Source: Eumeta japonica (taxonomy: Eukaryota > Arthropoda > Insecta > Lepidoptera > Psychidae). Taken from it: a DNA stretch of 64,000 nt. The number at the start of each line of letters is the position of its first letter. Position 1 is the stretch's first letter. Location: positions 496,001-560,000 of the forward strand of contig BGZK01000210.1 in the NCBI GenBank assembly GCA_005406025.1, given 5' to 3'. Of this stretch, positions 47,966-60,093 are shown piece by piece. The notes under the pieces are model-generated. The model saw only the letters and a program-made list of their open reading frames with translations, made no database searches and was not told where the DNA came from. The translations under genes and the position numbers were made by a program.

Positions 47966-48896
47966 CTATAAAAACGCCAACGAGTATTGCTAATAACGTG
48001 TTCTGTGCGTTCGTACAACTTTTTTTCTCCGTTAAATGTACCTATCGAGGTTATTCATAAAAGCTCTTTTGGAATTTTTAACTTGCCATAGGACTGATAT
48101 TGTATATTCAAACAAAAAAAAATATTTGAGTATTCCCAAATTCGCATTGAGATAAAAGGTATTTTTAATAAGGCAGCAAGTGCAGTTCATAAAAAAAACA
48201 AAATTTAGTAGACAAAAATCTCGTACCCAATAATTTATTTCTTCTACATATAATAATAATCAATTTATAATTATACAATTAAAAAACTGTTACGTAATCA
48301 TATAGAGACATCGTACGGACCGTAAATACGTTCAGTTCAGTCATTAAAAATATATTGATTTTAAATATATATGTATGATTATAAATATAAAAATTGATAT
48401 GTAAATATATATTTAATATGAATTATTCCTTCAGCTGTATTTCGTTACTCTTTAAAGTACGGTTTCCAAAAAGATTCCATTCGAAAACAGATAACCTCTT
48501 CTCCACGAAAGTCATTTCAATGGCGAAAGGCGCAGACCGAAATACAAATATCATCTTTTTTGGTGATTTTTCCAAAACATGTATAATTATTCGATGTCTG
48601 TCTGTATGTGTTTTGGTGAAAGCTCTTTTTCTAATTCACTGTTCGACATACAAAGCACAGAATTTAGCTAAATATTTTTATTGACAAAAAAGGGGACCTT
48701 CTCAAATATTATATAGTTAAGGATATTCTAAAAAATAAATAATGTGAGATTATATTCGACTGGCATAATTGGAGTTTACTCCTTAAGAATCGATTTCATA
48801 TTTAGGCCCAGGGCATGGAATTTTATGGGAGTAAAATCAAATGTTAGATAAATGACGTTACTCTATCGTCATGGTTACTGAAATAAATAAATCTTC
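47966..48896. other. AT-rich noncoding region
   Basis: The direct repeat TCATGGTTACTG (48870-48881 and 48895-48906) lies just before the endonuclease fragment. Otherwise nothing was recognised. Confidence 0.5.
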
Positions 48897-48899
48897 ATG

Positions 48900-49270
48900 G
48901 TTACTGTTTACATTTCAATCAATCAGAATGTGACAAATATAATAGATTTGCCCCACGAATTATTATTAGTGTATACAGAAGGGGGTTCAAAGCCATTGAA
49001 GAAACGTTACCATGAACTTCCACTTATACTTGGTGGAGATTTTAATATTGATTTTAATAAAGAAGATGGTTTCCGTTTAGTACAATTTCTGAAAGATAAA
49101 CTGAACTTAGATTTAATTTCTGACAGAACACCAGGGACAACTAGATATGGTACAACTATTGATGCGATGTTTTCACGATTTATCACACATGTATCTTCCG
49201 ACATTCATGTATCACATTTAGTTATCATAACCCAATTGTTTCATTGTTTAATGATACCGCTATTGTTCCT
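48900..49270 (+). pseudogene. isolated endonuclease-domain fragment of a retroelement or Helentron
   Basis: The frame contains a VYISINQNVTNII segment, a LLVYTEGGSKPLKK segment, then LPLILGGDFNIDF (49018-49056, the G-D-x-N catalytic block of the endonuclease-phosphatase fold), LISDRTPGTTRYGTTIDAMF and a decayed SHLVI-like end where an S-D/Y-H box belongs. The wording resembles endonucleases carried at the end of Helentron-type rolling-circle transposons in arthropods, which are themselves LINE-derived; a LINE origin is equally possible. About 120 residues remain, open but incomplete. No RT, helicase or Rep is nearby. Confidence 0.6.
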
Positions 49271-51359
49271 GTGATAAACATTACACAAGATAACGTCAAT
49301 GATAGAGAAAATCAATCTTACTAAAAATTTTATTGTATAACATAATTATTTTCAATATTTTTTTAAATGACGAATTAATTGTTTTACTATTAACATAGAT
49401 AAATGAATTGTGTATTATGCTTTGAATAATATAATAGATGCTTTCATTTACCATTATACTAATCTATATGTACGATATCATCTTAAAGCAGTAAATTCCA
49501 TTCGTGCTTCGAAGCTGACACACTTTTTTTTTGTTATATTTTTCACCACTGTTTCCTCCCATTGAATCCTGTAAATATGAACGTTATAAATAAGCGAACG
49601 GCGTATTGCTGAAAATCTATTGGCGCCTCCTAAAACAAGTCAGCTTATGGATCTGTTCGCACTTGTCCAAGTACTTTTTATTGTACGCCGATTTAAATCA
49701 TTTTTGTATTATAAACCAATCTTATTACAATAAGCCGTATATATAAAAAATAATACAAGTTTTATGTTATTAAATTATTCAGTAGTGTTCGCGACAGATA
49801 TATCTATGCCCCATACATCTTACATCTATGCATATAGTACACTGACAGCCTCTAAACCTTGGTCACGCAAGGACTGTATCCCATGCACGCTTGTATTGAT
49901 GTACAGATAGCATAAAAATGAACTTTGTAAGCCTATATTTACACCGATACATACAGACATACAAAACATATAAATGCGTATATGTTATATACTGATGCTT
50001 ATACATCACATACGCCCTGACATTTTAAGTTAGCTATAGGTTCTCATGGTGGTCCAGCTTTCTTCCGGGTGGATCCTTGACAAATCCCCGAACCCCGATC
50101 CGCAGCGACATATTAAGCTATAACAGCCTTATTAGGCTTAACAGCTTATTAGACTTAACAGCCCTATTGTAGCACACAACGACTAAAATAACATACATTC
50201 GTAATCAGTATATCTAATAAAATAAAGACATAAATGATTTTGTGTGTTAAAAATGAACTACGAGAGTTTTTAAAAATTCTATTTGAATAGCTACATCATA
50301 GTCGCAAATCAATTTTGCAATTAACAATAGTTTTTGATTAATTATTTTTTACAATTTACCACATAGTAGACATATGTATGAAACAACAAATTAGAAATAT
50401 GAAAACTATGAAAATAAAGTTTCCGCGAATTCTCTACTACTCCTATAAATTCATGCTTTTAGTATAGATTTTAGTATTCAATTACTTACTTAAAACAAAT
50501 GTTCGATAATTTGACTAAAATTGCAAACTCATCCCTATATACATAACCATCATTGAATATTTTTGAGGTCATCGTTGACTATGATACAATTTTCACGAAT
50601 GTAGTCATTTATTTTACTAAACAGTTTAAAGTTCAACAATACGGTACAAATAGGTAAAATTTTTCAAATAATTTGCATAGAATTATAGGAATATTTAATG
50701 ATAGGTAATAATATAGAAATTCTAATGTTGTAGAGAAATATCTTTCATGTTTTAAAATAATTATTTCTTTTACGAACTTCAACATTTTTCATATTATCAG
50801 TATCTGTAATGAAACTGTGGTATATAGGTAGAGAAAAATGAAAATTGCGGTAAGTAAAATCTACTCATAAAATTATTAATTGTCGTGTTTCTGGTATGTT
50901 AATCAAATAAAGAGTTACACATTTCATTTTCCGTGCACCGTATCAATTGTACTGTTTGTCAACATGATTATAAACAATGTCGAACACTTTTTTTTTGTAG
51001 ACAGTCCCTCAAGAAGGACGATGACGTCACGGTGTTCTTTGACACTGCATAATTGAAATTAATATTTTCAACGATTGTACTGATTTATAAAAAGGTGAGT
51101 GCATAGCGTGCGAAAGCTCAATATTTACAAATACAGTGGTCACATTTAGTTATCTATGGACGGAGACTAATTATAAAATACAGTCCCGAGAACCCGATAA
51201 GATTAAAAGAGCGACTTTAAAGCTTTTAAGACAAAGTTTAGCTTTAGCTTGAACATTCGTCATCAGCTTAAACGTTAAATCAAGAAACCTGTCTTCAACC
51301 TATGAATACGCTATCGCTATTAATATTAATCGCATCGTAATCATTTTATTTTGAACTAA
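49271..51359. other. mostly AT-rich noncoding region
   Basis: The part 49800-50130 has more balanced composition and ends with a TTCTTCCGGGTGGATCC block of unknown origin. A CRE octamer TGACGTCA lies at 51022-51029. No genes. Confidence 0.45.
50122..50172. repeat. short tandem repeat, 18-bp unit
   Basis: AACAGCCTTATTAGGCTT, AACAGCTTATTAGACTT and AACAGCCCTATTG follow one another. Confidence 0.65.
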
Positions 51360-51367
51360 TGGTCCGA

Positions 51368-51899
51368 GAGCTAGCAACAACCGGAAAACAAGAATTTCAG
51401 GTCAGCTGATTTTTGATATGTCGTCTCTCTTGCTCTTTGGGTTAGGGTTTGGGCTGTCTGGCTGGCGGTAGCGGTTGCGTTTACCTGTGCGCATCCTACC
51501 TGTACTACGTGTACAGGTAGTACAGGTAGTCTGGCAAATTAATTTCAGATATTTTTATACTTAAAAAACATAATATTAAAATTATAAACATACTGAAATC
51601 CTTCGAATTAATTAAAAAAAAAAATTCGCGTCTGGCTCATTGTTAGCAATTAAAAAAAAATGTGTGGCAATAAAAGATGGATGTTTGTTAAACTTATCTA
51701 AATTTAAACCATTAAAAATGAACCTTCTTATAAAATATTTTAAATGTTAGTATCATTACCTGTACAGGTGAGACGCGCACAGGTAAACACAATCGCTACC
51801 GCCGACCAGACAGCCCAGACCCTAACCGAAAGAGCAAAAGAATCGTAATATCGAAAAATCAGCTGACCAGAAATTCTCTCTCGAAAACGTTGCTAGCTC
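51368..51899. mobile_element. foldback/MITE-like element with about 135-bp terminal inverted repeats
   Basis: The left arm runs from GAGCTAGCAAC (51368) to CCTGTAC near 51505, and the right arm from 51757 to GTTGCTAGCTC (51899). Shared blocks include GGTCAGCTGATTTTT, TTGCTCTTT, GGTTAGGGT, GGGCTGTCTGG and TTTACCTGTGCGC. The interior is about 250 bases of AT-rich DNA with no coding capacity. A smaller palindrome (CTACCTGTAC/GTACAGGTAG, 51496-51520) sits at the inner end of the left arm. No clear target-site duplication. Arms differ by some 20%, so the copy is not recent. Confidence 0.7.
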
Positions 51900-52010
51900 C
51901 TATACTATGAAGCGGCTCTCGGTCCCGGCCGCCCGCGCCGCACGCCGGCCAGGGGAGCGACCGTAACCCGATAGCTCCAACCGACTGCCACGCCGCCTCG
52001 TAAAAATTAT
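51900..52010. promoter_or_regulatory. very GC-rich patch beside the foldback element
   Basis: GGTCCCGGCCGCCCGCGCCGC and GCCACGCCGCCTCG occur in otherwise AT-rich DNA. CTCTCGGTCC at 51915 mirrors GGTCCGAGAG at 51361 outside the foldback arms, so part of this patch may belong to the transposon. Confidence 0.25.
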
Positions 52011-55000
52011 TTTTAAACAGTCTCTTGAGAAAAATAGCTAAACATACCGAAATAAAGTCATATTTTTAGTTAACCATTTATAACAGTTTCATAACTTTGG
52101 ATAGCGTTGGATCATTTAAGGTATACATACATTTTCATTTTGATATATTTTTCATTATTTCACCGGAACGATTTTAAGAAGTTCTGGCCAACAAATTATT
52201 CGTTAGTGATGCTATTATTAGAAACAAATCTATAGATATGACGCACTTTATTGCTTCTTCAAATCAATATATCTTTTTTCATTTTACTTTAATGTTCATC
52301 ATCATCATCATGATCGCTCAACCTTCAGCCAGTCACAATGACTGAAAAGTACGAGTCCCGATACACCGAAGGGAGAGTAATTATATGGGGGAGTTAAAAT
52401 GTTTTTCTAGACTTTGAATATTTAAAAAGAACTCTACCTCAAAATAAGATCGAACTTTGCGTTCCTCTTCTTAAAATAAATTATTTCTGGTCGATGGTGC
52501 TCCAGCTAAAAGCATTACGGATGGCAGAATTTAAATTCATATTCAAATATTGAGAAAGGGGTAGGCAAGAGGTTTTCCCTTAAGGGGCGTACCCCGCCCA
52601 GCAAACATCTCAATTACTGCCCTTATTAATGCAAAAGGGTGAAATTAATCAACGGTGCTATTTTGTCTTAGCCAACAAAATGTATACGTTTATGATTGTA
52701 CATTTTTGTCCGCTCTCTCATGCGTTGCATCAAATAGGTACAGAATTTCGTATTAAAATTCTATGACCATTTTTTAAGTGCACATATAGGACATGTATAA
52801 AATCACTGTTTACTTTTTCTATTATAATAGAAATTTATTCCATAACATCCCACAATTAGTTGAGTGCACTCCTGTGAGTATAAATTAAAATTTATTTTCA
52901 TTGATGAAATTGTTCATTTAAAGTAAAATTTTATATAACTTTAATATTTTTATGAATTTTTGGGAGTCGCTGATCAAATGCAAGATAGGCAAAAGTTAAT
53001 TTTGTATTCCTAAAAGCATATTTCAGTAATTTTTGTTTCTTCTTTTTAATAAGCGCCTTTCTTAGATTATACCCACACTTACAAGAGTGGTTTCATTATA
53101 TATAAGTTTGCAAAAGATACCTGCCAACTTATCAATTTCAAATGGCAACGACAGCTAGAGACCAACGAAATACCTTTGATTATCGTACACGTACAGTATT
53201 TTCTTTGGTATGTATGTACCAACAAACCCATTGTTTGTGGGTATGTATGTACCAATATTCCAGATACAAGATCTTATTTGTAGGTTATCAACTATCGAGT
53301 CAAAACAGTCTAGGTACAAATAAACCTCTCAAAAAATAGCCGTTATTATTTAATACTGAAATGCAACGACCTGATCGACGAAATATATATTTCTAGACAA
53401 TTGTATACTTCAATTAAACATTTTATTATTTTTAACCATTTTTCCTTATTGGTGTAACGAAACACGTAATTTTTAATTAGATTTAAGTCTATAATTTCAA
53501 TTAAATATAACATTACACTAATTTTAATTGTTTTGTATAAATATACTATGGAAATGGAAACAAATTGAAAACAATTCATTTTTCTGATTATATATACAAA
53601 TGCAAAGCTTACTTACTATCCATATTAATATACAACGCAAAACCTGCAGGATGTTTTACTGACATTAACAGTATTATATTTATCGATGAATTATGTAAGG
53701 ACTAGCCATGTTGGTTAAAAGTAAAATCGAAATTAAAAAACATTGAATTATAGGCCACTATTAAAAATTATATGCCATCTCTTTCTTATTAATCAGACAT
53801 TATTACTTGCCATTATCCTATATGGGACGTGTGATTAACCAGACATTTTCGTAGTTATAAAAAAAATCTTATTTATTACAGTCTTACACACACAAAAAAG
53901 CTTTAAATGCTAAAAACCTTTAAATATTCAAAAACAGTCGACCACCCTATTATTTATCATGATGCATCGACGTATTTTGGATTTTAAAACGAAGAACTTC
54001 GCGTCTCGTCGTCGCCAAGGAGGGTGGTAATTTGTTTTGCAAATCAAGGGCGACCGCGGCAAGCGAGAAGGGTTGTGGTACCCACTTATCGTGTTACACC
54101 TACATAAACGAATGTACCTATGTGAATCTCTACCAACTAATGATGTTCCTTCCCTTAGTGATTGGATTTAATATGGGGATAAATTTGCAAGTTAATGTGG
54201 TTTCGCGAAAAAATGTTTATTTAGTATTAACGGATTTTTATTAAAGTTAATGAAAATTTCTTTTCCATTTTTATGGTAATGTGCCAAAAATCAAAATAGA
54301 TTTTCTTTTATTTCATATCAATACATTTTCTAGTCTCAAATATTAGTCTTTATTAGTCTGATAATAAAAACTAAACAAATAATTTTTTTTTTAAATAAAT
54401 CCAACTCAATCAAGCACATATTAGCACAATTAAACTAAAAATACGTAATTTGAAAACTTTTCGCGAAATTAAGGGGAAAAGGACTCAAGTTAAATCTCAC
54501 GACGTCATCAAAGATCATCGAAAAATCGCCAAAATCGCATGTAATTAATGAATGCCCCCTTAATTCAAATACTGAATACACTATTTTTTAAACATTACTA
54601 ATGAGAAACTTTGAAATACATTTCCTCTTCAATAATCTCTAATATAGTACGTTGCTATAAATATTTTTTTTCACAATCGATGGTGCATCCTGTGCTAACT
54701 AGGCTCACCAGGGGAGTTGACGATTGTAGAAAAATTTTTATTTTCGCTTGCGATGCTACTGTTCATCTTTGGTTCAGGAGATCTGATTATAATATATGTA
54801 TTTTGCCTTCAATGATAAAAAATTCCATTAAATCATTAATTGTTTAAGAAAGTAAAGATACAGTGGTTTAATTTTTAATGTAGAAATCGAACAATATATA
54901 ATAAAATATATTATACCCTAAAGGCCAACTCTGCAACTTCCCGCTAATTTTATCCGTTTCGTAGTTGTTTCAAAAAAACCCTTTTGTTTGTTTCGATTTC

Positions 55001-55180
55001 TTTCGACAACGATTTCTCCCAAACGAATCAGTCGATTTTGATCTGGTTGCGGAAATTGACTGTTAAAATTAAGAGCTGATTAGATTTTGGAATTGATCGG
55101 TCAATTTTAAAGTTATTTTGAAAAACTACTTTAAAAATTTTTAACTTCCTGTTAGAAAATTGAAATTTTCTAAAATTTTC
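52011..55180. other. mostly AT-rich noncoding region
   Basis: Contains a (TCA)n run at 52296-52312 and a GC-richer patch at 54000-54110 with TTTTGCAAATC and GGCGACCGCGGC. The part 54930-55130 (ACGAATCAGTCGATTTTGAT, CTGATTAGATTTTGGAATT) resembles a dispersed lepidopteran repeat. No genes. Confidence 0.45.
53203..53255. repeat. tandem GGTATGTATGTACCAA
   Basis: GGTATGTATGTACCAA occurs twice about 32 bases apart, each nearly palindromic (TTGGTA/TACCAA), with ACAAACCCA/TTGTTTGTGGG between them. Confidence 0.7.
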
Positions 55181-56430
55181 GTAATTGTTCAATTTATTAG
55201 TTCCGAATATCCCTGAAATGATGTCCGTATGTATGTGTTGTGTGTGTGTGTGTGTGATGTATTTCTCAAAATTCTTGACCTGTCATGTCCATACACACCA
55301 AACTTAACGCTCATATAGAAATCGTAATAATATGAATCAAAAAAATTTCTTAAGTCCTTAATACATCGGTATCTACATAAAACTCAATTTCTTTTCAGAA
55401 ATTTCAAAATCTACAATTTTTAACAAAATGTTCAAAATGAAGCCTAAATTCTTTGAAACGCTAAATGATATTGTAAGCCGTATTATGAAGTTTACACATA
55501 CACATACACAACAATTTAAACATAACCAACATCATTCAGATTCTCGGGAAGCTTTTAGGGTTCAAACGTCGAATGGAAACTTTAATGAAAACAACTTGAA
55601 TTGTTTGTTCAATTCTCTGTCTGTCCTTCTATCGATTGAGTCTGCCATTTCCTAAATATATTCAAACTTAAATAGTTTCGAATATGTATAAAAAGTTAAA
55701 TTTTTAATGATATCTCTCAATTAAATTGACGACCATATTTAATGAGTCAAATGCATTATTTGAAATTTATTAAGAATATAATTTATTAAATGTTGGTTTA
55801 ATTTTTAGTTTTTGAATCATTATAAATATGCTTTAAATATCCTTTATTTTAAAGATTACTAAAAATTTAAAACGGATGAAACTTTTTCTTAATAATGTTA
55901 AAGTTTAATTAAATTTATGTTACATAGTATTATCATTTTATAGTAATCTGATTAGTTTGCATAATTGTTCAATTTATTAGTTTCGAATATGCAGTTTTGT
56001 ATTTAATTTAATTTTGATTATTTTTAAAATCTGTTTTACCTGTCCATGTCCATACACGCACTCAATAAACGCTCATATAGAAATCGTAATAATATGAATC
56101 AAAATACCTTCTTAAGTCCTTAATACCTCGGTATCGAATAAAAACTCAATTTCTTTCAGAAATTTCAATAACTATTCAATTTTTTAACAAAATGTTAAAA
56201 AATGATAGCCTCAAGTTTATATTGCAAGCTCTAAAATGAGTATTGCATAGATATTTGAAACACATACACTAAAACAAATTTAAAACATAACCAACTAGCA
56301 TTGAAGTTTTGTTTTGGTTCAATCCTTACAATATAAAAGGAACCCATTGAAAACAACTTGTTCGTTTGTTCATAGAGGTTGTCTGTCCGTCCTTCTATCT
56401 GTCTGTCTATCTATCAGGACCCTTTTACTC
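55181..56430. repeat. diverged 780-bp tandem duplication
   Basis: TAATTGTTCAATTTATTAG starts both copies (55182 and 55962), and GCTCATATAGAAATCGTAAT, CTTAAGTCCTTAATAC, AACATAACCAAC and GTCCTTCTATC recur in order with an offset of 766-780 bases. Copies differ by about a fifth by eye. The first copy also holds (TG)n at 55240-55256, and the second ends in a TCTG/TCTA simple repeat at 56392-56416. It may be a transposon inserted twice or a segmental tandem duplication. The ORF at 55428-55655 is not conserved in the second copy. Confidence 0.65.
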
Positions 56431-56724
56431 AGATACACAGGGAGGAATCGATTAACATTAATACATAATTTTACCTTCTGGTTAAGCGTAACGAATTTGT
56501 CGTAATGTACAATAATTGAACGTAAATCAGTTCTACTGTACTACTATCATAAATTAATAAGGCATAGGTTTAGGAAATTGGCGTTTTGTTAAGTTAGACT
56601 TGTCACAAATCTGTCAATTCTTTAACGACGTATTTCAACCAAGTTCCTAAAACAGATTTGATAGTCACACTGTCATTTTAAGTATGACAGTTTTAATGGT
56701 TTATAAATTGTTTTGGCCACTTAA
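56431..56724. other. AT-rich noncoding region
   Basis: Nothing recognisable. Confidence 0.5.
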
Positions 56725-56811
56725 ACTACCTAGATGTTAGACTTACTAGTCTTACTACTTACTAGACTTACTAGATGTTACTTAGACTACCTAGAACTAC
56801 CTAGACCTACC
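56725..56811. repeat. degenerate ACTAGACTTACTAGA tandem tract
   Basis: Words ACTACCTAGA, TTACTAGTC and ACTTACTAGA repeat irregularly with units of about 10-12 bases directly before the next element. Confidence 0.6.
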
Positions 56812-57405
56812 AAAAGAACTGAACAAGTGCGTTTAGGACTCGCATCTTGAAGATTCCGCATATACTTAATTACGTATGTAGATATTTCATTCATCGAAAG
56901 TCTCGTGCTTTCGATACCAATAATGGCGAGATATCTTTCCTAGAAATTCCGAAATTAATTTCGTAAACCTTAAATTTTCATAGCGGAAAGTTAAAGGACG
57001 TTCTCGCATTGCAGCCCTTACTCCAACTGTAGATGTTGGTTTGTTAATTTTTTTAGAAACTTAATTTACAAATTAACGATGTTTTTCTATTTTTCTTTTA
57101 ATTGTGTAACAGAACCATGCTTGTTGTCGGATTTCATAATTCTACGCCAACGGAAATACCTTTATAACTTGTTATATATTTATTTACCTGTGTCAAAATT
57201 TGAGTTAAATACGGCCGTATTTTTTGATTGCGTCCTTATCAAAACTTGATATTTTTACAACTCCTAAGGATCCTAGACCTTAATTCTCTATATTAATTTT
57301 AACTAGAGATCTCTACGCTGTCCTAGAAGAGGAATTTTAATAGACAGATAGATGGACAGCAAAATTATCCTACAAGGACTCCGTTTTAGATACGGAACCC
57401 CAAAC
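56812..57405 (+). mobile_element. interspersed element with CGGAACCC terminus, full copy
   Basis: Starts ACTGAACAAGTGCGTTTAGG, then ACTCGCATC...GATTCCGC, and ends AGACAGATAGATGGACAGC, ACTCCGTTTT and ATACGGAACCCCAAAC. The end architecture matches 46503-47416 and 59382-60093. No coding capacity. Confidence 0.55.
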
Positions 57406-57605
57406 AGAGGATATACTTAACGTCCACGGAAGCGTTTCATAGAGAGACTTGTCGATTGCGACGAAGCATTTTCGATTCGACACAGAATCGCGTTCCCTTA
57501 ACAAAGACCGCCGAAATGAACCTTCGGATGCATCCTTTGTCGTGTAGTCATAATTCACGTTTCGCGTGACGCCGGCGGTGTTACGCGATGGGCTATCATT
57601 TCGAA
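57406..57605. promoter_or_regulatory. GC-richer island
   Basis: CpG-rich with TTCGATTCGACACAGAATCG (nearly palindromic) and GTGACGCCGGCGGTG. The minus-strand 62-codon frame has no recognised domain. Confidence 0.25.
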
Positions 57606-59381
57606 GTAGGCCTATTAGCTTGAAAGATATGCTTCAGTCGAGTCTAGTCTTTGTCGTATAGACACTATACCTCCCAGTCAGTCATGTAAGTATGCTCCAA
57701 AGAATATTCTGAAGAATATAATTGGCGAATCATTGGCAGAGTACTTATAGAAATAATAATACGTTGCAAATTTAATACAGAGAACAGTCAAAGAAAAAAA
57801 TATAGGAAATTCGTTAGAATGCTGCAATGAAAATTCGCATGAGAAAATTTATCCTCGATGAATATTAATATATAACCAGTAACTTAATATACCGAAAGAG
57901 AAAACAATCAATTATCAATCAATTGATTATTTAATTATTATTATAAATTAATTGATTATTATTATTAATAAACATTAAATAAACATGGTATTTACATGGT
58001 ATTTACATAAACATTCCGAGTATATAAAGCCTGGAAGAAAGTAAACTTGCCAAAACCCCCGGAAAAGACCACGTAAATAACAACATTGCTGTATTATTTC
58101 ACCAAGCACAATACGTGAAAATTATTCAAAGCTAAATGTAAATGCATACATACGAATTTAATGGTCTGTGCTATGCATTGCAATGGAAACGTAACGAGTT
58201 CGATTTTGGACCCGTGAAATGACTAAATGAGGTTTTTTCGACTTAAGTCAAACCACATGATTCGTTTTCGGCATCAGGGGAACAGCTTAAAGCTGTGCAT
58301 AGCCGTTAGCAATTCTCAACCGTGACTGGGCCAACTTGCAGCGTTTGAGGTCCAACTCTTTCAATCTGCAGTAAGAAGGAAGGGTACCGATAATGTGATG
58401 GAATGTCGAAAACCTGAAATCTTATCTCGACATGTCGCAATTATCCAATATTTTTGAATCATCCAGAGCTATTTATTTCTCTTATTATTGCGTCGAAATC
58501 GCAGATTTTCAGTCGTTTAAATTTCTGAGCTATAAAAAAAATTCTAAAATATTTGAGAGAAATAGAACAATCTCCGTCTTCATACATTTTTCATAGAAGA
58601 AAAACTAATTATCACCTGATGTGATCTATTTAGTGTTGTTCTTACTTCTTGTTTTGCATATTTCTATTCGAACATGGCGCAGAGTCAATATACAAATAGC
58701 CTGCGACACCTCACAAAACAAACCTTAGGGGTGATATTTCACTCGCGCCCTGTAATAATTACCAAAACTTTCCCCTGTAATCATCACAGAATTCAAACAC
58801 CGCTTTGGTATCGGGTTTCACGTTTTCACTTAGCAATTACTTATTCAAATGAAAGGCCGTAAACTTGGGCAACGGAAAGATAGCGGCCAGGAAACTATAA
58901 ATGTAAATCATTATGTGTATCGCATGGTTTGTCGTTGTTAAGACGCCGTGACTGTACTCAAAGACGCCAACAACCCACAAACAACTAGCGAACGTTGTTC
59001 TAGAAACATAACCTATAAGAACAATTAAAGTTAGTGGTAGCGTTACAAATTATCACAGCCTTTTTTAGTCTGCTCCAAAAAACGGAATTCATAGAAGACG
59101 ATTAGATTAGACCACGCTTGAAAGGTGTTGAATAATCATCATATTTGATTCCAGTAATACTGTCTTAATTCAATGTCTTATTACGTTTATGATGCAATTG
59201 TGTATCTATGGTCGAAGTATTCACAGTAGAAAATAGATGAACGGTGTATGTGTTACTACGACAATAGTGAGAGTGATGAAAAATCCTTCATATTTTTGCG
59301 TTCTATTATTCTCGTAGAGAAATAAGAGTGAACTGTTAACAATATAAATATGTAATTCACAATTTGATTAATACACTTACA
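57606..59381. other. mostly AT-rich noncoding region
   Basis: Contains a 12-bp tandem ACATGGTATTTACATGGTATTT near 57985. The part 58240-58400 is more balanced (CATCAGGGGAACAGCTTAAA) but unrecognised. No genes. Confidence 0.45.
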
Positions 59382-60093
59382 ACTGGCCAAGAGCATGTCG
59401 GACAATGCTCATTATAGGGTTCCGAAGCCGCAAGAAACGCACTACATCTGAAAAAAGTACGTTGTTACACTTTTTCCATATTTCCCGCACTAAATAGTTA
59501 TAAGCACTTTAGTCGCCTATAACTAAAAATACAAGCAGGCATATCGATTATTACTATTAAACTAGTGCATCAGCAAAAGAACGTTCCTTCATGGCACTTT
59601 TAGTCTTTTTGTTGAGAAGCGTAGTTTCTCGACCATAACTCAAAAACGTTATATTCAATCATGTTTAAGAGAATTTTCATTAAAAATAAGCGTTCTCTTC
59701 CTTATTTTTTTTTTTCATGTTTTTTGTACTTACGGCTTAGAAAATAACGGGGACACACAATTTCTGCTACTTTTGTAGCGATTATTTCAAATTTATTGAC
59801 ATAATCAGAAAAATTGCTTAAAAACCCTAAAATGTCTTTTAAAAAAACTGTCGAAATATGTGCTACACGTTGATATTTATTGAAAATATTTTTTTCAACT
59901 TCTGTTACATACACGGAGTGCCCCCCTAGAAATATTTATTTTTGGTATTTAACTACCAAACTAAATAGCAGCTTATACAAGACACCTCCACAATAAATTT
60001 TGTCAATATATGCCTGTGGCATACGGACGGACGGACCGACATGATGAAACTATAATGGTTCCGTTTTTGCCGTTTTGGCTCGAAATTCTAAAG
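59382..60093 (+). mobile_element. interspersed element with CGGAACC-type terminus, full copy
   Basis: Starts ACTGGCCAAGAGCATGTCGG and ends GGACGGACGGACCGACATGA, ATGGTTCCGTTTTTGCC and a decayed terminus. It is the opposite-orientation partner of 5356-6112 over its whole length. Open frames at 59702-59914 and 60010-60195 lie within it and are not genes. No autonomous partner is present. Confidence 0.7.

Noticed and set aside
54032..54244. 70-codon frame starting in a GC-richer patch
   Set aside because: No domain and AT-rich second half with ordinary intergenic composition.
59050..59075. TATCACAGCC, sharing a seed with the miR-2 family
   Set aside because: The match ends after ten bases and no hairpin is present.
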